Program-made: the position numbers and the translations under genes
Assembly: GCA_902478825.1 (NCBI GenBank)
Contig: CABSMK010000008.1
Coordinates: forward strand, 1 to 21,300
Source: an uncultured Collinsella sp.
GTDB lineage: Bacteria; Actinomycetota; Coriobacteriia; Coriobacteriales; Coriobacteriaceae
Direction of reading: 5' to 3'
DNA length: 21,300 bases
Shown: one piece after another, positions 1 to 9,210 of the stretch
Layout: each line of letters opens with the position of its first letter
How positions within the stretch are numbered: the stretch's first letter is position 1
The notes under the pieces: model-generated
Seen by the model: only the letters and a program-made list of their open reading frames with translations
Database searches by the model: none
Told to the model about the DNA's origin: nothing

Positions 1-44
1 CACCTCTCTATTCGTCGGCAGCGTCAGATGTGTATAAGAGACAG
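1..44. other. Illumina Nextera adapter contamination
   Basis: Positions 12-44 match the 33-base Nextera read-1 transposase adapter, including the 19-base mosaic end AGATGTGTATAAGAGACAG at 26-44. Positions 4-11 (CTCTCTAT) match a standard i5 index (S502) and 1-3 (CAC) match the end of the P5 oligo. The order index, adapter, mosaic end is that of a library molecule, so these bases are artefact and the genome begins at about 45. This rests on recalled adapter sequences, which I am confident of. Confidence 0.97.
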
Positions 45-52
45 CCCAAAGC

Positions 53-1024
53 CTAGACATTCATAAGCTGATGGCCGAGCTTGAGCGTCTTTAGACCACT
101 CTCCCCCTCCACGCCATCGAGCGTGTTGAGCAACATATTGGTCGCCTCGACGCCACTGGTCAGGTAGCCATAATGCACGGTGGGAATGCCGCCCGTCAGC
201 GCGCGCAAAAACGCGTTGTCGCCAAAACCGCTCACGCGGTGTATGCCCTCGCCCATGCCGCGAACCTCATCGATAGCACGCAGCGCGCCCGCCGCCATGG
301 TATCGGTCGCGCAGGCGACAAACGAAACATCGGGGGCATCGGCAAGCAGCTCGCGCGCAGCGCGATAGCCCGAGTCGAGCGTAAACGAGCCCAGGCGAAT
401 CAAGGCGGCATCGAGTGGGTTACCCGCGGCGCGCAAACCGGCCTCAAAACCGCGACGGCGGTCATAACCGGCCGCGCGGTCCTCTTCGGTAACTCCAATG
501 TAGGCGATCTTGCCGTCCACGCGACCCGCAAGCGCACGGCCCAGCTCAAAGGCAGCCTCGTAATCGTCGTGATAGACGCACGCCGCACCCTCGACATGTT
601 GGCCGATCAACACAATGGGCACACGGCACGACTCAATCGCGCGACGGTGCTCGTCGGTGATCATGGTTGCCACCAGCACAATGCCATCGACCGGGTGGTT
701 TTGGAATAAATCGAGGTACTCGAGCTCGCGATCGGGGGCGTTATCGGTATTGGCAAGCAGCATCTGGTAGCCACGGCGACCGAGCACCTGGCCAATACCG
801 GCGGTAATGCGGCTCACGGATTCCGAGTTAATCTTAGGTACGATGACGCCGATGAGCTTGGTGGAACCGGTGCGCAGCGCGCGAGCCTGGCTGGATCGCA
901 CGTATCCGGTCAGCTCGATTGCCTGCTTAATGCGCTCGGCCTTGTCCGCCGAGATATATCCACCATTGAGGTAGCGCGAGACGGCGGCGCTCGAAACGCC
1001 CGCCAGCTCGGCCACATCTTTCAT
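53..1024 (-). CDS. LacI-family transcriptional regulator
   Basis: This is a sugar-responsive type DNA-binding regulator. The start chosen here, ATG at 1022-1024, begins at the classical LacI N-terminus: a helix-turn-helix at residues 2-25 (MKDVAELAGVSSAAVSRYLN), then a hinge helix around residues 45-55 (SSQARALRTGSTKLIG). A periplasmic-binding-protein-like effector domain follows to the end. From this start the protein is about 323 residues, close to family length. In-frame ATGs also exist at 1064-1066 and 1046-1048. The longer starts would put a LacI-type palindrome (1049-1062) inside the coding sequence, which favours the downstream start, although no strong Shine-Dalgarno settles it. The gene lies downstream of the Pel operon on the same strand, separated by a hairpin. 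Its ligand and target genes are not visible here. The stop is 9 bases from the adapter junction, so neighbours that might reveal its regulon are missing. Confidence 0.93.
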   Translation of the reverse strand: MKDVAELAGVSSAAVSRYLNGGYISADKAERIKQAIELTGYVRSSQARALRTGSTKLIGVIVPKINSESVSRITAGIGQVLGRRGYQMLLANTDNAPDRELEYLDLFQNHPVDGIVLVATMITDEHRRAIESCRVPIVLIGQHVEGAACVYHDDYEAAFELGRALAGRVDGKIAYIGVTEEDRAAGYDRRRGFEAGLRAAGNPLDAALIRLGSFTLDSGYRAARELLADAPDVSFVACATDTMAAGALRAIDEVRGMGEGIHRVSGFGDNAFLRALTGGIPTVHYGYLTSGVEATNMLLNTLDGVEGESGLKTLKLGHQLMNV

Positions 1025-1048
1025 CTTTACCACGAGCACCCCTGTCAT

Positions 1049-1062
1049 TGAAATCGCTTTCA
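1049..1062 (-). promoter_or_regulatory. LacI/CcpA-type operator (cre-like palindrome)
   Basis: TGAAAGCGATTTCA on the minus strand has the symmetric form and central CG of LacI-family operators and fits the cre consensus TGWAANCGNTNWCA. It lies 24 bases upstream of the preferred start of the LacI-family gene, so autoregulation is the simplest reading. Binding by a CcpA-like global regulator is an alternative. Confidence 0.6.
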
Positions 1063-1079
1063 CCATGATACCTGTTCGT

Positions 1080-1103
1080 TCCGGCGTTCTGACGAACGCC
1101 GGA
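1080..1103 (-). terminator. Perfect 10-bp hairpin between DUF4956 and lacI-type genes
   Basis: TCCGGCGTTC (1080-1089) and GAACGCCGGA (1094-1103) are perfectly complementary around a 4-base loop. The hairpin sits 50 bases after the DUF4956 stop, so it probably ends or attenuates the Pel operon transcript. There is no T-run on either side, so it is not a textbook intrinsic terminator. It could instead be an mRNA-stabilising structure. Confidence 0.45.
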
Positions 1104-1152
1104 CTGCTCGACGCTGCGCGGGCATCTGCCGGGCGATCTGCTCGCTAGGGTT

Positions 1153-1785
1153 CTACCCGTGATATTCGCCGTTGTATTGGATCAACGTTAGGTCTTCCAC
1201 GCCGTCGAGCGCGCGAATGGCGTCGGCATAGGGCATATCCACACCGTCAGAGAACACCTCGACGGCCATCTCGACCTTGTCGCCGCGCATGGTCTTGGAC
1301 TTGACGGTGAACTTGGTGCGCCCAAATGCACGCACGATATCGTCGCCGGCGGTCTGGCCAGTGTAGTGAATGACCATCATGTACACGCGCGCCTTGTCCT
1401 GGTGGCTCGCAAAGCCGGCAATCATCACCACAATCACCACTGCCGTAAGCCCCACGAGCGCGTACATGCCGGCGCCGGCCGTAATGCCCGTGGTAATAGC
1501 CCAAAACAGATACAGCAGGTCGAGCGGGTCCTTGACCGCCGTACGGTAGCGGACGATAGACAGAGCACCGACCATACCGAGTGAGATGACCACGTTCGTC
1601 GAGATCGCGAGCGTGACCATGCAGGTGAGCACGCACATGCCCACGAGTGTCACGGCAAAGCTGCGCGAATACACCACGCCGGTAAAAAAGCGCTTGTACA
1701 CGTAATAGATCAGGATGCCCATGGCGAGCGCCACGAGCAGCGAAAGGCCAATCTTGGCAGGGTCAACCTGGCCAAACGCCTCCAA
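1153..1785 (-). CDS. DUF4956 multi-pass membrane protein, apparent N-terminal frameshift
   Basis: The protein has three to four predicted membrane segments in the first ~130 residues, then a soluble C-terminal domain. The family signature MVGALSIVRYRTAVKDPLD at about residues 72-90 is clear. DUF4956 genes commonly sit beside CotH and VTC-domain genes, as here, and their molecular role is unknown. The open frame as read has only a TTG start (1783-1785) and no ribosome-binding site. A good start lies upstream: ATG at 1815-1817, behind GAGGGG and 3 bases past the VTC stop, reads MSTRDF and would join the LFKNSVLEAF frame if one base were restored near 1799-1803. The intact gene would be 1153-1817, about 221 residues. 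The base may be lost in the genome or in the assembly. Confidence 0.88.
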   Translation of the reverse strand: MEAFGQVDPAKIGLSLLVALAMGILIYYVYKRFFTGVVYSRSFAVTLVGMCVLTCMVTLAISTNVVISLGMVGALSIVRYRTAVKDPLDLLYLFWAITTGITAGAGMYALVGLTAVVIVVMIAGFASHQDKARVYMMVIHYTGQTAGDDIVRAFGRTKFTVKSKTMRGDKVEMAVEVFSDGVDMPYADAIRALDGVEDLTLIQYNGEYHG

Positions 1786-1820
1786 GACGGAGTTCTTAAA
1801 AAGTCTCTGGTGCTCATGGT

Positions 1821-2612
1821 CTAAATATCCCCTCGGTTCTCAAAATCCGATTCCCAGTAGGTAAATCCACGCAAGTAGGCGGTCTTGTCATAACACAGGC
1901 AGTACTTAGAGACCGCCGTGAGTTCGACTGCGCCCGGCGGCACCATATCGCGCACCAGCTGCGGACAAAACTCGGTAAACTTGACCTCCATCACCAGCTT
2001 GCCGGGCTCCAGGACCGGCAGCGCGGGCAGCGTCGCGTCAAAGATATCGAAGCTTCCCACCGCGGCACGCACGTTCATGTCAAACGTAATGCGCACGGTG
2101 CCCTCATCCATCACCCACGGCTCGCGCTCGTAGTCCACGATGGTCCGCGGGCGCATCACGTTGCAGATGCACTCGATGTAGAACTCGCGACAGAGCGGAT
2201 AGGGGCTCCTCAGCAAAAAGTCGTAGTCGCCAGCCAGAATCTGCTCAAACTCGCCGCGCGTAAGTGGCGCATCCTCCTTGTAGATCCAGCTGCCGTACTT
2301 CTTTTTGCGCTCGAGTTTAATCACCTTGTCGCTGCCGTTATAGATGCGCACGCGATACTTTTTGCGCATGAGAATACCGGCGTCTTTTTCCTCGTAGGCC
2401 GAGTTGCAGTAGTCGTCAAAGTACAGGCTGCGAATGGTGTAACCGCCTGCCCGCGCATGCTTGTCCAGCTTAAACACCGGCGCCATGCGACAGGCAAGCG
2501 CGGCATGCTCGCCCTCGTTAATGAGATATTTGAGCTCGTGGCGGTAACGCTCCTGCGTGGCACGCACAGGCGGGGCCGCCAAGCGCTCAAGCAACGCGCT
2601 AGCCCTCCTCAT
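1821..2612 (-). CDS. VTC-domain (polyphosphate polymerase-like) protein
   Basis: The 263-residue protein belongs to the VTC/polyphosphate polymerase fold (triphosphate-tunnel type, PF09359). Visible motifs in order are RHELKYLI near residue 24, RSLYFDD near 61, YRVRIYNGSDKVIKLERK at about 86-103, VDYERE near 159, RITFDMNVRA near 173, VMEVKF near 208 and SKYCLCYDKT near 236. The basic and acidic strand residues are those that line the catalytic tunnel. Family members make polyphosphate from ATP, but activity here is inferred. The start has GGAGG 6 bases upstream, inside the end of the CotH gene, which it overlaps by 14 bases, so the two are translationally coupled. It is the only intact member of the CotH-VTC-DUF4956 trio. 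Confidence 0.92.
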   Translation of the reverse strand: MRRASALLERLAAPPVRATQERYRHELKYLINEGEHAALACRMAPVFKLDKHARAGGYTIRSLYFDDYCNSAYEEKDAGILMRKKYRVRIYNGSDKVIKLERKKKYGSWIYKEDAPLTRGEFEQILAGDYDFLLRSPYPLCREFYIECICNVMRPRTIVDYEREPWVMDEGTVRITFDMNVRAAVGSFDIFDATLPALPVLEPGKLVMEVKFTEFCPQLVRDMVPPGAVELTAVSKYCLCYDKTAYLRGFTYWESDFENRGDI

Positions 2613-4368
2613 ACGTATCCTCCACGACCTTACCGCCGTCTTGCACGTAAAAACACTTCATGCCGTAGTGCTTGCCGTCGTCGGTCACATAGTAGTCAAA
2701 CGCATCTTGCGTATAACCGTCGGAGTTGGTGGCACGCACGCGCACAAAATACTGGCCGGCATCGGGCGCATCGCAGGTCACCTCGGGAAGCAGCACGTCC
2801 TCGGCCTTAAAGACCACATCGCCAATAGCATAGTCGCGCGCCAGCTCCACGGTGTAGCGAATGTCGCGCGCTTCAAAGTCGTAGGACGCATCCCAGTTAA
2901 TACGCAGCTTACCGTTATCGATCTGCGGCACGCCGATGTAGAACGGCATGGGCTTTTTAAAACTCTCGCGAAAGCTCTTGTAGTTCTCCTCGATCTCGGA
3001 GGGAATCGCCGCGGCGATCTGCTCGTATTGGTCCTTGGTCACGGGCAGATTCTCCAGGTCGGGCACAGCAAAGACGAGCGGCTCCGTGACCTCGCGGTAG
3101 TGCTTGATCATCTTGCTCAGGCGTGCCTCGGTCATATACGAACGCAGGTCCTTGACGGCGCGGTCGAGCTCGCTGCGGAACGATTTGCTGCGCAGCGCAC
3201 GATTGAACAGTACGTTGCCCCAGTAGTTGCTTGCACCGCGCTCCCAGCTCGCGTAGTCCGAAAACCCGGTAAGAGAAAGCTCCAGCTTACGCAGCATGCC
3301 GTCGTTATCCCAATCTAAAAAGTACCAGGTATTTGAGTTGAGCGGGCTGTACAGATAGCAGTTACGGTTCTGCGTATCGCAGTTGCCCGTCAGGATCTGA
3401 AACGCCAGCCAATAGACCAGATTTTCGGTATCAAAGTAGGTGTCGAGCACGTCATCAATCTTTTGCGATTCGTCGTTGAGCGCATCGAGCATCTCGATGA
3501 GCTTGGTGTGGTCCGAATCGCCCTTAATCTCGAGCATGCCCTCAAATTTAGCCTGGTTGTAGTCGGGATCGTCGGCGAGCTTAATGGTATCCTCGTAGCG
3601 ATGGAAATCGAAGCTGTTCACCTTATACAGGTGTCCGCTCTTATCCAGGCCATGTGCCTTAAGCGCCGTCTTGTTGAGCTGCTCCACCTGCGTAAACAGG
3701 CCGTAGTCCTCAAAGGTGTCGTTGGACTTTTCGGTCTGGTCGCACACCCACAGATGCACAAACTGCGTGCGCAGGCCCATCATCTGGGGAATCCCACGGA
3801 TAAGGTCGTAGGCCATCTTGTTGCGAAAACGCATACCCTCGCCCATGTGCTTGTTGAGCGCAATCGCGCGCTGTTGGCGCCAGGTACCCTTGCCCTTTTT
3901 GAGCTCCACCTTGTAATTCTTTTGCGAGTTATTGCTCGATGTCTGACCGCGCACTTGCACGGTGGCATTGGGCGCTTCCTCGCCATAGCCAACCTAGCCG
4001 GCCACCGGGCCGTCTTCGTCGCCCGGCTGCAGCAGGCCCATAACCTGATAGCGCGTCACGCCCATGTCGGCATAGTCATACACCGAGTACGTGTTGATCT
4101 CGGCCCAGCTGTGGTCGGTGTTCTCGGAGCTGTTGCCGCGTGAGACCGTCAAGTACATGGTCACAATACCCGAGTCATCGTAGACCTCGTAGAGCTCGTC
4201 CTTGTCGCGCAGGTGCTTGGCCTCATTCGAGGCCTCAGCCTTTTTAATCTTGTCCTGCTTTTTGACCTTTTTGGTCGAGGAGTCATCCTGCACCGAGCAG
4301 CCCGAAAGCAGCAGCGCACCGGCAGCCGCCTCAAACAGGCGACGGCGAGACATCATTCTATCGGTCAT
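2599..4368 (-). pseudogene. CotH-like lipoprotein kinase gene with in-frame amber stop
   Basis: The reading frame is continuous from ATG 4368 to the stop at 2599 except for one TAG at 3994-3996 (codon 125). The first part (124 residues) has an N-terminus with arginines (SRRRLFE) and a lipobox ending LLSGC, so it would be a membrane-anchored lipoprotein. The second part (464 codons) has CotH features: KNYKVELKKGKG, RFRNKMAYDL, a TGNCDTQNRNCYLYSP segment and the acidic DWDND motif, where CotH protein kinases bind metal and ATP. A fibronectin-III-like domain covers the last ~120 residues. The first 33 bases after the TAG still encode sensible protein (VGYGEEAPNATV), so the stop interrupts one gene. 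ATG 4366-4368 has GGGGAGG 5 bases upstream and overlaps the end of pelG by 11 bases. TAG also ends neighbouring genes, so amber recoding is unlikely. Confidence 0.85.
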
Positions 4369-5902
4369 CAGAACCTCCCCAATGCTTGCGATACACGCGA
4401 ACTACTGCGCGCTCAAACGCGCCGTGCGGCACGCCCTTATGGCGGCCTTCCTCATAGCGCTGCTCGGCACGGTCGAGCAAGCGGCCCAGCTGTGTAAAGC
4501 GACCCGTCTTGTCGGTCGCCACAATGGGCTGCTGGCTCAGGATACGATACGGCAAGTTGGCGGTATAGGTATCGAGCCGCAGCAGCGCCACGATAAAAAA
4601 CACCGCCGCACCCAACAAAAAGCCAAAGCCGTAAAACTGCTGCGGCAAAAGCAACGACACGGCAGTCGCCAGCCCGGCCACACCGGCAAACAGGCCCGAA
4701 GCCAGCACAGCTCCCTGATAGTCGGTAAAGTACAGCAAGATAAGCATCACCGTATTGCCCACGGCATACAGGCCATAGCCCACGCACAGCGTGCGAAAAT
4801 ACCCATGCATCAGGTTGTTAAAGCCCAGCGGCAGGGCCGAGAGCACCGTGGTCTCGAGCGAGATGACCGCCGCGGTCACAAACAGCTGCTTGAGCGCACA
4901 AAAGCGCAGTTCGCTGTTAAGCGTGGAGAGCATCCCCTCCTCTGCCACCACAATGTCGCCTACCACGCCGCCGTCATTGAACAGGCTGTAGTACTCGCGG
5001 TAGCGCGGATAGAAGTTGACCTCGACCGAGACCACAAAGTTGACGGTCGTGACCAGGATCGTCAAAAACGCAATGAGCGCCGGCACATCGTAGTAGGGCG
5101 CACCATAAAACAAGCCCTTGACCTGAACGCCAATGGGACCAGCCCAAATAATCACCAGGTGCGCAAAGAGTCCCAGATTGGTTAACAGGCCCGTGAGCGC
5201 CAGCGGCATAAACTGATCGAGCCACTGCAAAAAGGGCCAGGGACTGCGGTCACTCTGCGGAAAATACCGGTACAGCAGTACCACGTCCCAGACGAGCATG
5301 ACGCCGTAGCCCAGGGCAATTGACGCCAACAGGCCCTCGACCGGCGGCAGTCCCAGCGCCAGCGCGGCCAGGGCGCACAGGCACGCCACGCCAATGGCGG
5401 CCGCAAAGCTGCACAGGATGCCGCGGTAATCCTTGATGGCCGTGAGGTAACTCATGCCGTTCCAGTTGACGATCATAATGTTGAACAGCCACAGGCACAG
5501 CAGCCCCTGCAGCAGCGTAGCGCCCGAGAACAGCAAAAAGACGCCGTAGAGCACCGTGCCCGCAACGAGCATGATGGCGTTGGAGCCCCAAAACGAAGGC
5601 AGGATCTCATCCTCGCGCTCGGCAAACAACATATCAGCCAAAAAGCGCGTGACCGGCATGGAGAAAAAACTCGTGAGCAAAAGCGAGGCCAGCAGTGTGT
5701 AGGTCACCATGCACACCAGCAGATCCTGGTTGGCACGGCCCACACCCCACAGACCGCACAGCACCAAGATACCCACCTGGAGCAGCACGCCCAAAAGCAT
5801 GGGACCCGTGCACACAATGCCGGCGTAGCCGTAAGCGCGCATCGTGGCAAACAGGCCCTTGCGCCTAAACAGGCGCTTGAGCTCAAAACCAATTCCGGCC
5901 AC
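4358..5902 (-). CDS. pelG: PelG, Pel polysaccharide membrane transporter
   Basis: This 514-residue polytopic inner-membrane protein has about 12 hydrophobic segments and the typical PelG N-terminus MAGIGFELKRLFRRKGL. PelG belongs to the MOP/polysaccharide flippase superfamily and, with PelD, PelE and PelF, exports the Pel polymer across the cytoplasmic membrane. The start is GTG (5900-5902), 3 bases after the pelF stop, with a GGGGGAG ribosome-binding site overlapping the end of pelF. The last ~75 residues are cytoplasmic and basic. No membrane segment is missing, so the gene looks intact. Confidence 0.95.
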   Translation of the reverse strand: MAGIGFELKRLFRRKGLFATMRAYGYAGIVCTGPMLLGVLLQVGILVLCGLWGVGRANQDLLVCMVTYTLLASLLLTSFFSMPVTRFLADMLFAEREDEILPSFWGSNAIMLVAGTVLYGVFLLFSGATLLQGLLCLWLFNIMIVNWNGMSYLTAIKDYRGILCSFAAAIGVACLCALAALALGLPPVEGLLASIALGYGVMLVWDVVLLYRYFPQSDRSPWPFLQWLDQFMPLALTGLLTNLGLFAHLVIIWAGPIGVQVKGLFYGAPYYDVPALIAFLTILVTTVNFVVSVEVNFYPRYREYYSLFNDGGVVGDIVVAEEGMLSTLNSELRFCALKQLFVTAAVISLETTVLSALPLGFNNLMHGYFRTLCVGYGLYAVGNTVMLILLYFTDYQGAVLASGLFAGVAGLATAVSLLLPQQFYGFGFLLGAAVFFIVALLRLDTYTANLPYRILSQQPIVATDKTGRFTQLGRLLDRAEQRYEEGRHKGVPHGAFERAVVRVYRKHWGGSDDR

Positions 5903-5905
5903 CGG

Positions 5906-7333
5906 CTACTCCCCCTCTCTGGGCAGGTTAAACGCACACGCCGTCTCGTCGTACAGCGCGCGATAGTTGGCGAGCATCTGCTCGTGCAAAAAGTACGTGG
6001 CAACGCGACGCTGCCCGCGCTCCCCCATCTCAATGCGACGGGCGCGGCTCACGCACATGCGCTCCATGGCATCAGCCAGGCCCTTGCGATACATGGGCGG
6101 CGTCACAAAACCCGCCACGCCAAAGTCGTCGCCCGGGGCGCCTTCGAGCAGCTCACGGCAGCAGCCCACCTCGGTCGTCACGCAGGGACGACGCGCTGCA
6201 AGCGACTCCAGCACGCTAAGCGGCTGGCCCTCGGAGATGCTCGTCAAAATGGTAAAGTCGAGCTTTTCCATGTACTCGACCACGTTGACGCGACCGGTAA
6301 AGATCAGGTCGCGCACGCCCAGGGTATCGACCAGCGCGTGGCACTCGGCGCCGTACTCTTCGTCGTCCACGCCGCCCATGATGTGCAGGCGCACCTTGGG
6401 CAGGCGCTCGTGCAGCTCAAAGAAGGCATAAATCATGGTCTTGACATCCTTGATGGGCGCCAGGCGCACCACCGCGCCAATGTCCACCCAGCCGTCCTCG
6501 GTCTTTAAGGGAATATCCTTAAAGCGGTCGAACTGGATGCCGTTGGGGATAACCAGGCATTTGTCCGCATCGCAGCCCATATCGATCTGGGTCTTGCGGG
6601 CGTTATGGAACAAACTCGTCACGCGGAAGGCGCGGCGGTAGATCTCCTTCGAAAGCAGGTAGAAAAAGCGAATCCAGCGGTCCTTAAATGACGGCACCAC
6701 CCAATCGGCGCGAATGATCTCTTCCTCGCGCTCGCGGGTATAGATGCCGTGCTCGGTGAGCAGCACCGGCGCATGGTGAACGCTTGAGCCCAGACAGGCG
6801 AGCAGGCCGCCGTAGCCGGTCGAGATAGCGTGGTACACATCGGCAACCGGCACCTCGCTGCCCAGCAGGTAGAGCACCGGCAACAGCATAGAGCGAATGG
6901 TGTGGAATGCGTCGGCAAAGGGCGTGTAGGGGTACTCGGCAAGGCACACGTCGCGGAAGATGTCCATAAACGTTCGGCTCTGCAAAAACGAGAGCGGATG
7001 CACGCGACGGCGCTGAAAGATATCGAACAGCACGTCCCAGTCCGGATTGGAGAGCGACACCAGACGGCGTAGCGCCTCGCGCTCGCGGTCGTTAAAACTG
7101 GCTTCGTGCTGCTCGCCCGAAAGCCGCAGGGCATCGTCCAGGAACACCTCGTGCACCTCGACCACGTTGCCGGGCAGCTCGTAGACAAACTTGCCACGGT
7201 CGGCAGCATGCGCGCCGATCACCCACAGCACAAACTCGTGCTCGGGCATAGCCGTAATGTAGCCGTGCATCCAGGTAGACACGCCGCCGTGCACATAGGG
7301 GTAGCAACCCTCGAGTACCAAGCAGATTCTCAT
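5906..7333 (-). CDS. pelF: PelF, GT4-family glycosyltransferase of Pel synthesis
   Basis: This 475-residue cytosolic GT-B glycosyltransferase is the expected Pel polymerase subunit; known PelF proteins use UDP-sugars such as UDP-GlcNAc. The N-terminus MRICLVLEGCYPYVHGGVSTW is the PelF hallmark. The C-terminal half has VIPNGIQFDRF (about 263-273) and the donor-site EX7E motif EGQPLSVLE (about 368-376). The start ATG overlaps the stop of the upstream PelA-like gene in an ATGA arrangement, indicating translational coupling. The length matches the family. Confidence 0.96.
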   Translation of the reverse strand: MRICLVLEGCYPYVHGGVSTWMHGYITAMPEHEFVLWVIGAHAADRGKFVYELPGNVVEVHEVFLDDALRLSGEQHEASFNDREREALRRLVSLSNPDWDVLFDIFQRRRVHPLSFLQSRTFMDIFRDVCLAEYPYTPFADAFHTIRSMLLPVLYLLGSEVPVADVYHAISTGYGGLLACLGSSVHHAPVLLTEHGIYTREREEEIIRADWVVPSFKDRWIRFFYLLSKEIYRRAFRVTSLFHNARKTQIDMGCDADKCLVIPNGIQFDRFKDIPLKTEDGWVDIGAVVRLAPIKDVKTMIYAFFELHERLPKVRLHIMGGVDDEEYGAECHALVDTLGVRDLIFTGRVNVVEYMEKLDFTILTSISEGQPLSVLESLAARRPCVTTEVGCCRELLEGAPGDDFGVAGFVTPPMYRKGLADAMERMCVSRARRIEMGERGQRRVATYFLHEQMLANYRALYDETACAFNLPREGE

Positions 7334-9210
7334 TTGTCGCTACCCTCCTTGCGCGCAATGGTCACCGTCTTGTCCGTGGCTTTGACCAGGTACAGGTCGC
7401 CTGTCAGATGCGTAATCTCGCCACCCGTCACCGCACCCGGCTCGCCATTATTGGTACGGAACATGAGCCAAGCCTCGTCGTGGAAATTGCCCAGGCTGAG
7501 CGTCCAGGCATCCGCACTGGTATCCACACTCACCGTAACCGACGAAAAGCGCTGAATGGCGCCCGAGCAATCCGAGCCGGTCTGGTGGCGCAGGTCGGGC
7601 GCAGACTTGGTAAGCCAGTCCAGGTAGTCGGTCAGGCCGCCCTTGTAGACTTCCCAGCCCTCCTTGGCGCCGCGATCGGGATCGAGTAGGTCGTCCGGGT
7701 GCATAAAGTGCGTACTCACGTAGTGCATGTTGAGCTCGGACACGGCAGCCAGGCGCATATAGGAATCGTCGACCATGCCGCCCGAGACAATACGCGGCTG
7801 CTCCACAATACCATCGCTCGCCACGCCAAACTCCTGCACGTACGGCAAGTCGGTACCGTCCTCAAAGTACGTACTGGCAATAGTCTTAATGCGCGGAACG
7901 TCGGTGCCGATAAGCTGGCGCGCGCGGGCCGAAAGGATATTCGACGGTGGCACGTAGACCGAGCCGTGCGCGTTGGGCAGCACCTCGTCCTGGAAGGCTA
8001 TAAGCTCGTTGAGCGAAGCGACGAGCGTTTCCTTGTTTTTCCACGTCTTGTAGACGTACAACGTACCATAGTCGGTGTCCCAGAGCGCAAGCGGCTGATG
8101 GTTGTAGCCGTGAAAGCCCAGCTCTCCGCCCATCTGCAGCAGCATGCCGCCAAAGTAGCGGAACTGCGTGGTATCGGCCTGGCGCGCGGGCTCGGTCTGG
8201 TTGACCGCGTCCTCGTAGTTTTCGATCATCACGCCGGTATAGCGAATGCCGTATTTTTGCGCGAGCTTTTGCAGATCGGGCCACCAGACCTTGGCATAAA
8301 AATCGGCGACGGAAAGCCCGTAGTCGCGCTTGATGTAGGTGCCGTCGCCCGAGGGCACAGGGCTGGGAAAGTCGTCCAAATAGAACACGGCGCTGTTGAT
8401 GACCGGATAGGCCGTGGCTTCACCCAGCAAGCTTATGGCCGAAGCATAGAACCCACGCATGACCTTGTCGTAGATGCCAATGTTGCACACCACGGTGTGA
8501 CCACTGCCGCAATCGTTAGACCAAATGAGCGGCGTGCCCGCGTCACCGGTCTTTGCCCAGACGTGCGCCGTTTCGCGCAATGAAACCGAGAGCGAAGAAT
8601 CGAAGGGATCCGAGAACTCGTAGCGCTCTCCCCCGCCCAGCATAAAGTCCTCACTCGGCACAATGCTTTCGGCTTTTACATAGTCATATCCGGCCGATTC
8701 AATGCCAAGCTTGGAGGCAATCACTTGCAGATAGCTCGAGTTATCCGGCGGCATGGCGAGCATAAGAGAACCGCCAGCACTCACCCAACCCATAATGTCG
8801 CTCAGGTGCGTACCGAGCCCATCGAGCGACGGCATGAGCAAAATCACGCGATCGAAGGAGGTCAGCGAGGGAATGGCATCCGCACCATCCAGAGCAAGGT
8901 CCACGTCGCGGTGCGCGATCTTCATGTCCAGCAAAATCTGGTCGAACTGTTCCTTTACGTCCTCGACGCCAGCTTGATCGGAATCGGTAATGACCAGGCA
9001 CGTGGGCTTTTGGCCAAAGACTGCCGAGGAGGCCGGCACCGCATCGTTGGCGGCAAGCATCCCCAGCTTATGCTGGCCCGCACTGTACTGCACGCCGGCA
9101 CGCTCCACCAGCAGCACGGCGGCCATGGCAATAAAGACCGCCCACACCACGAGGAGTCCCATCCAACGAAAGCGGCCTGCACGGTCGCGGATATGTTGCA
9201 CCACGCTCAT
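7330..9210 (-). CDS. PelA-like membrane-anchored polysaccharide deacetylase (DUF2194 type)
   Basis: Begins at ATG 9208-9210, directly behind GGAGGAGG and overlapping the pelE stop as ATGA; this is better supported than an in-frame start 24 bases upstream. About 626 residues. One membrane segment (about 15-37) is followed by an extracellular part: a Rossmann/GATase-like domain at about 70-265, then a carbohydrate-deacetylase (CE4-like) barrel. The barrel shows the acidic pair FYLDDFPSP (D279, D280) and a metal-ligand motif HGYNHQP (H367, H371). A beta-rich C-terminal domain follows. In Pel systems PelA deacetylates the polymer, giving it positive charge. The glycoside hydrolase domain of Gram-negative PelA was not recognised. 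Function is inferred from motifs and from its place between pelE and pelF. Confidence 0.88.
   Translation of the reverse strand: MSVVQHIRDRAGRFRWMGLLVVWAVFIAMAAVLLVERAGVQYSAGQHKLGMLAANDAVPASSAVFGQKPTCLVITDSDQAGVEDVKEQFDQILLDMKIAHRDVDLALDGADAIPSLTSFDRVILLMPSLDGLGTHLSDIMGWVSAGGSLMLAMPPDNSSYLQVIASKLGIESAGYDYVKAESIVPSEDFMLGGGERYEFSDPFDSSLSVSLRETAHVWAKTGDAGTPLIWSNDCGSGHTVVCNIGIYDKVMRGFYASAISLLGEATAYPVINSAVFYLDDFPSPVPSGDGTYIKRDYGLSVADFYAKVWWPDLQKLAQKYGIRYTGVMIENYEDAVNQTEPARQADTTQFRYFGGMLLQMGGELGFHGYNHQPLALWDTDYGTLYVYKTWKNKETLVASLNELIAFQDEVLPNAHGSVYVPPSNILSARARQLIGTDVPRIKTIASTYFEDGTDLPYVQEFGVASDGIVEQPRIVSGGMVDDSYMRLAAVSELNMHYVSTHFMHPDDLLDPDRGAKEGWEVYKGGLTDYLDWLTKSAPDLRHQTGSDCSGAIQRFSSVTVSVDTSADAWTLSLGNFHDEAWLMFRTNNGEPGAVTGGEITHLTGDLYLVKATDKTVTIARKEGSDK

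Noticed and set aside
3994..3996. Amber recoding (TAG read as an amino acid)
   Set aside because: TAG is used as the ordinary stop of neighbouring genes, such as the VTC and LacI-type genes, and no suppressor element is visible.
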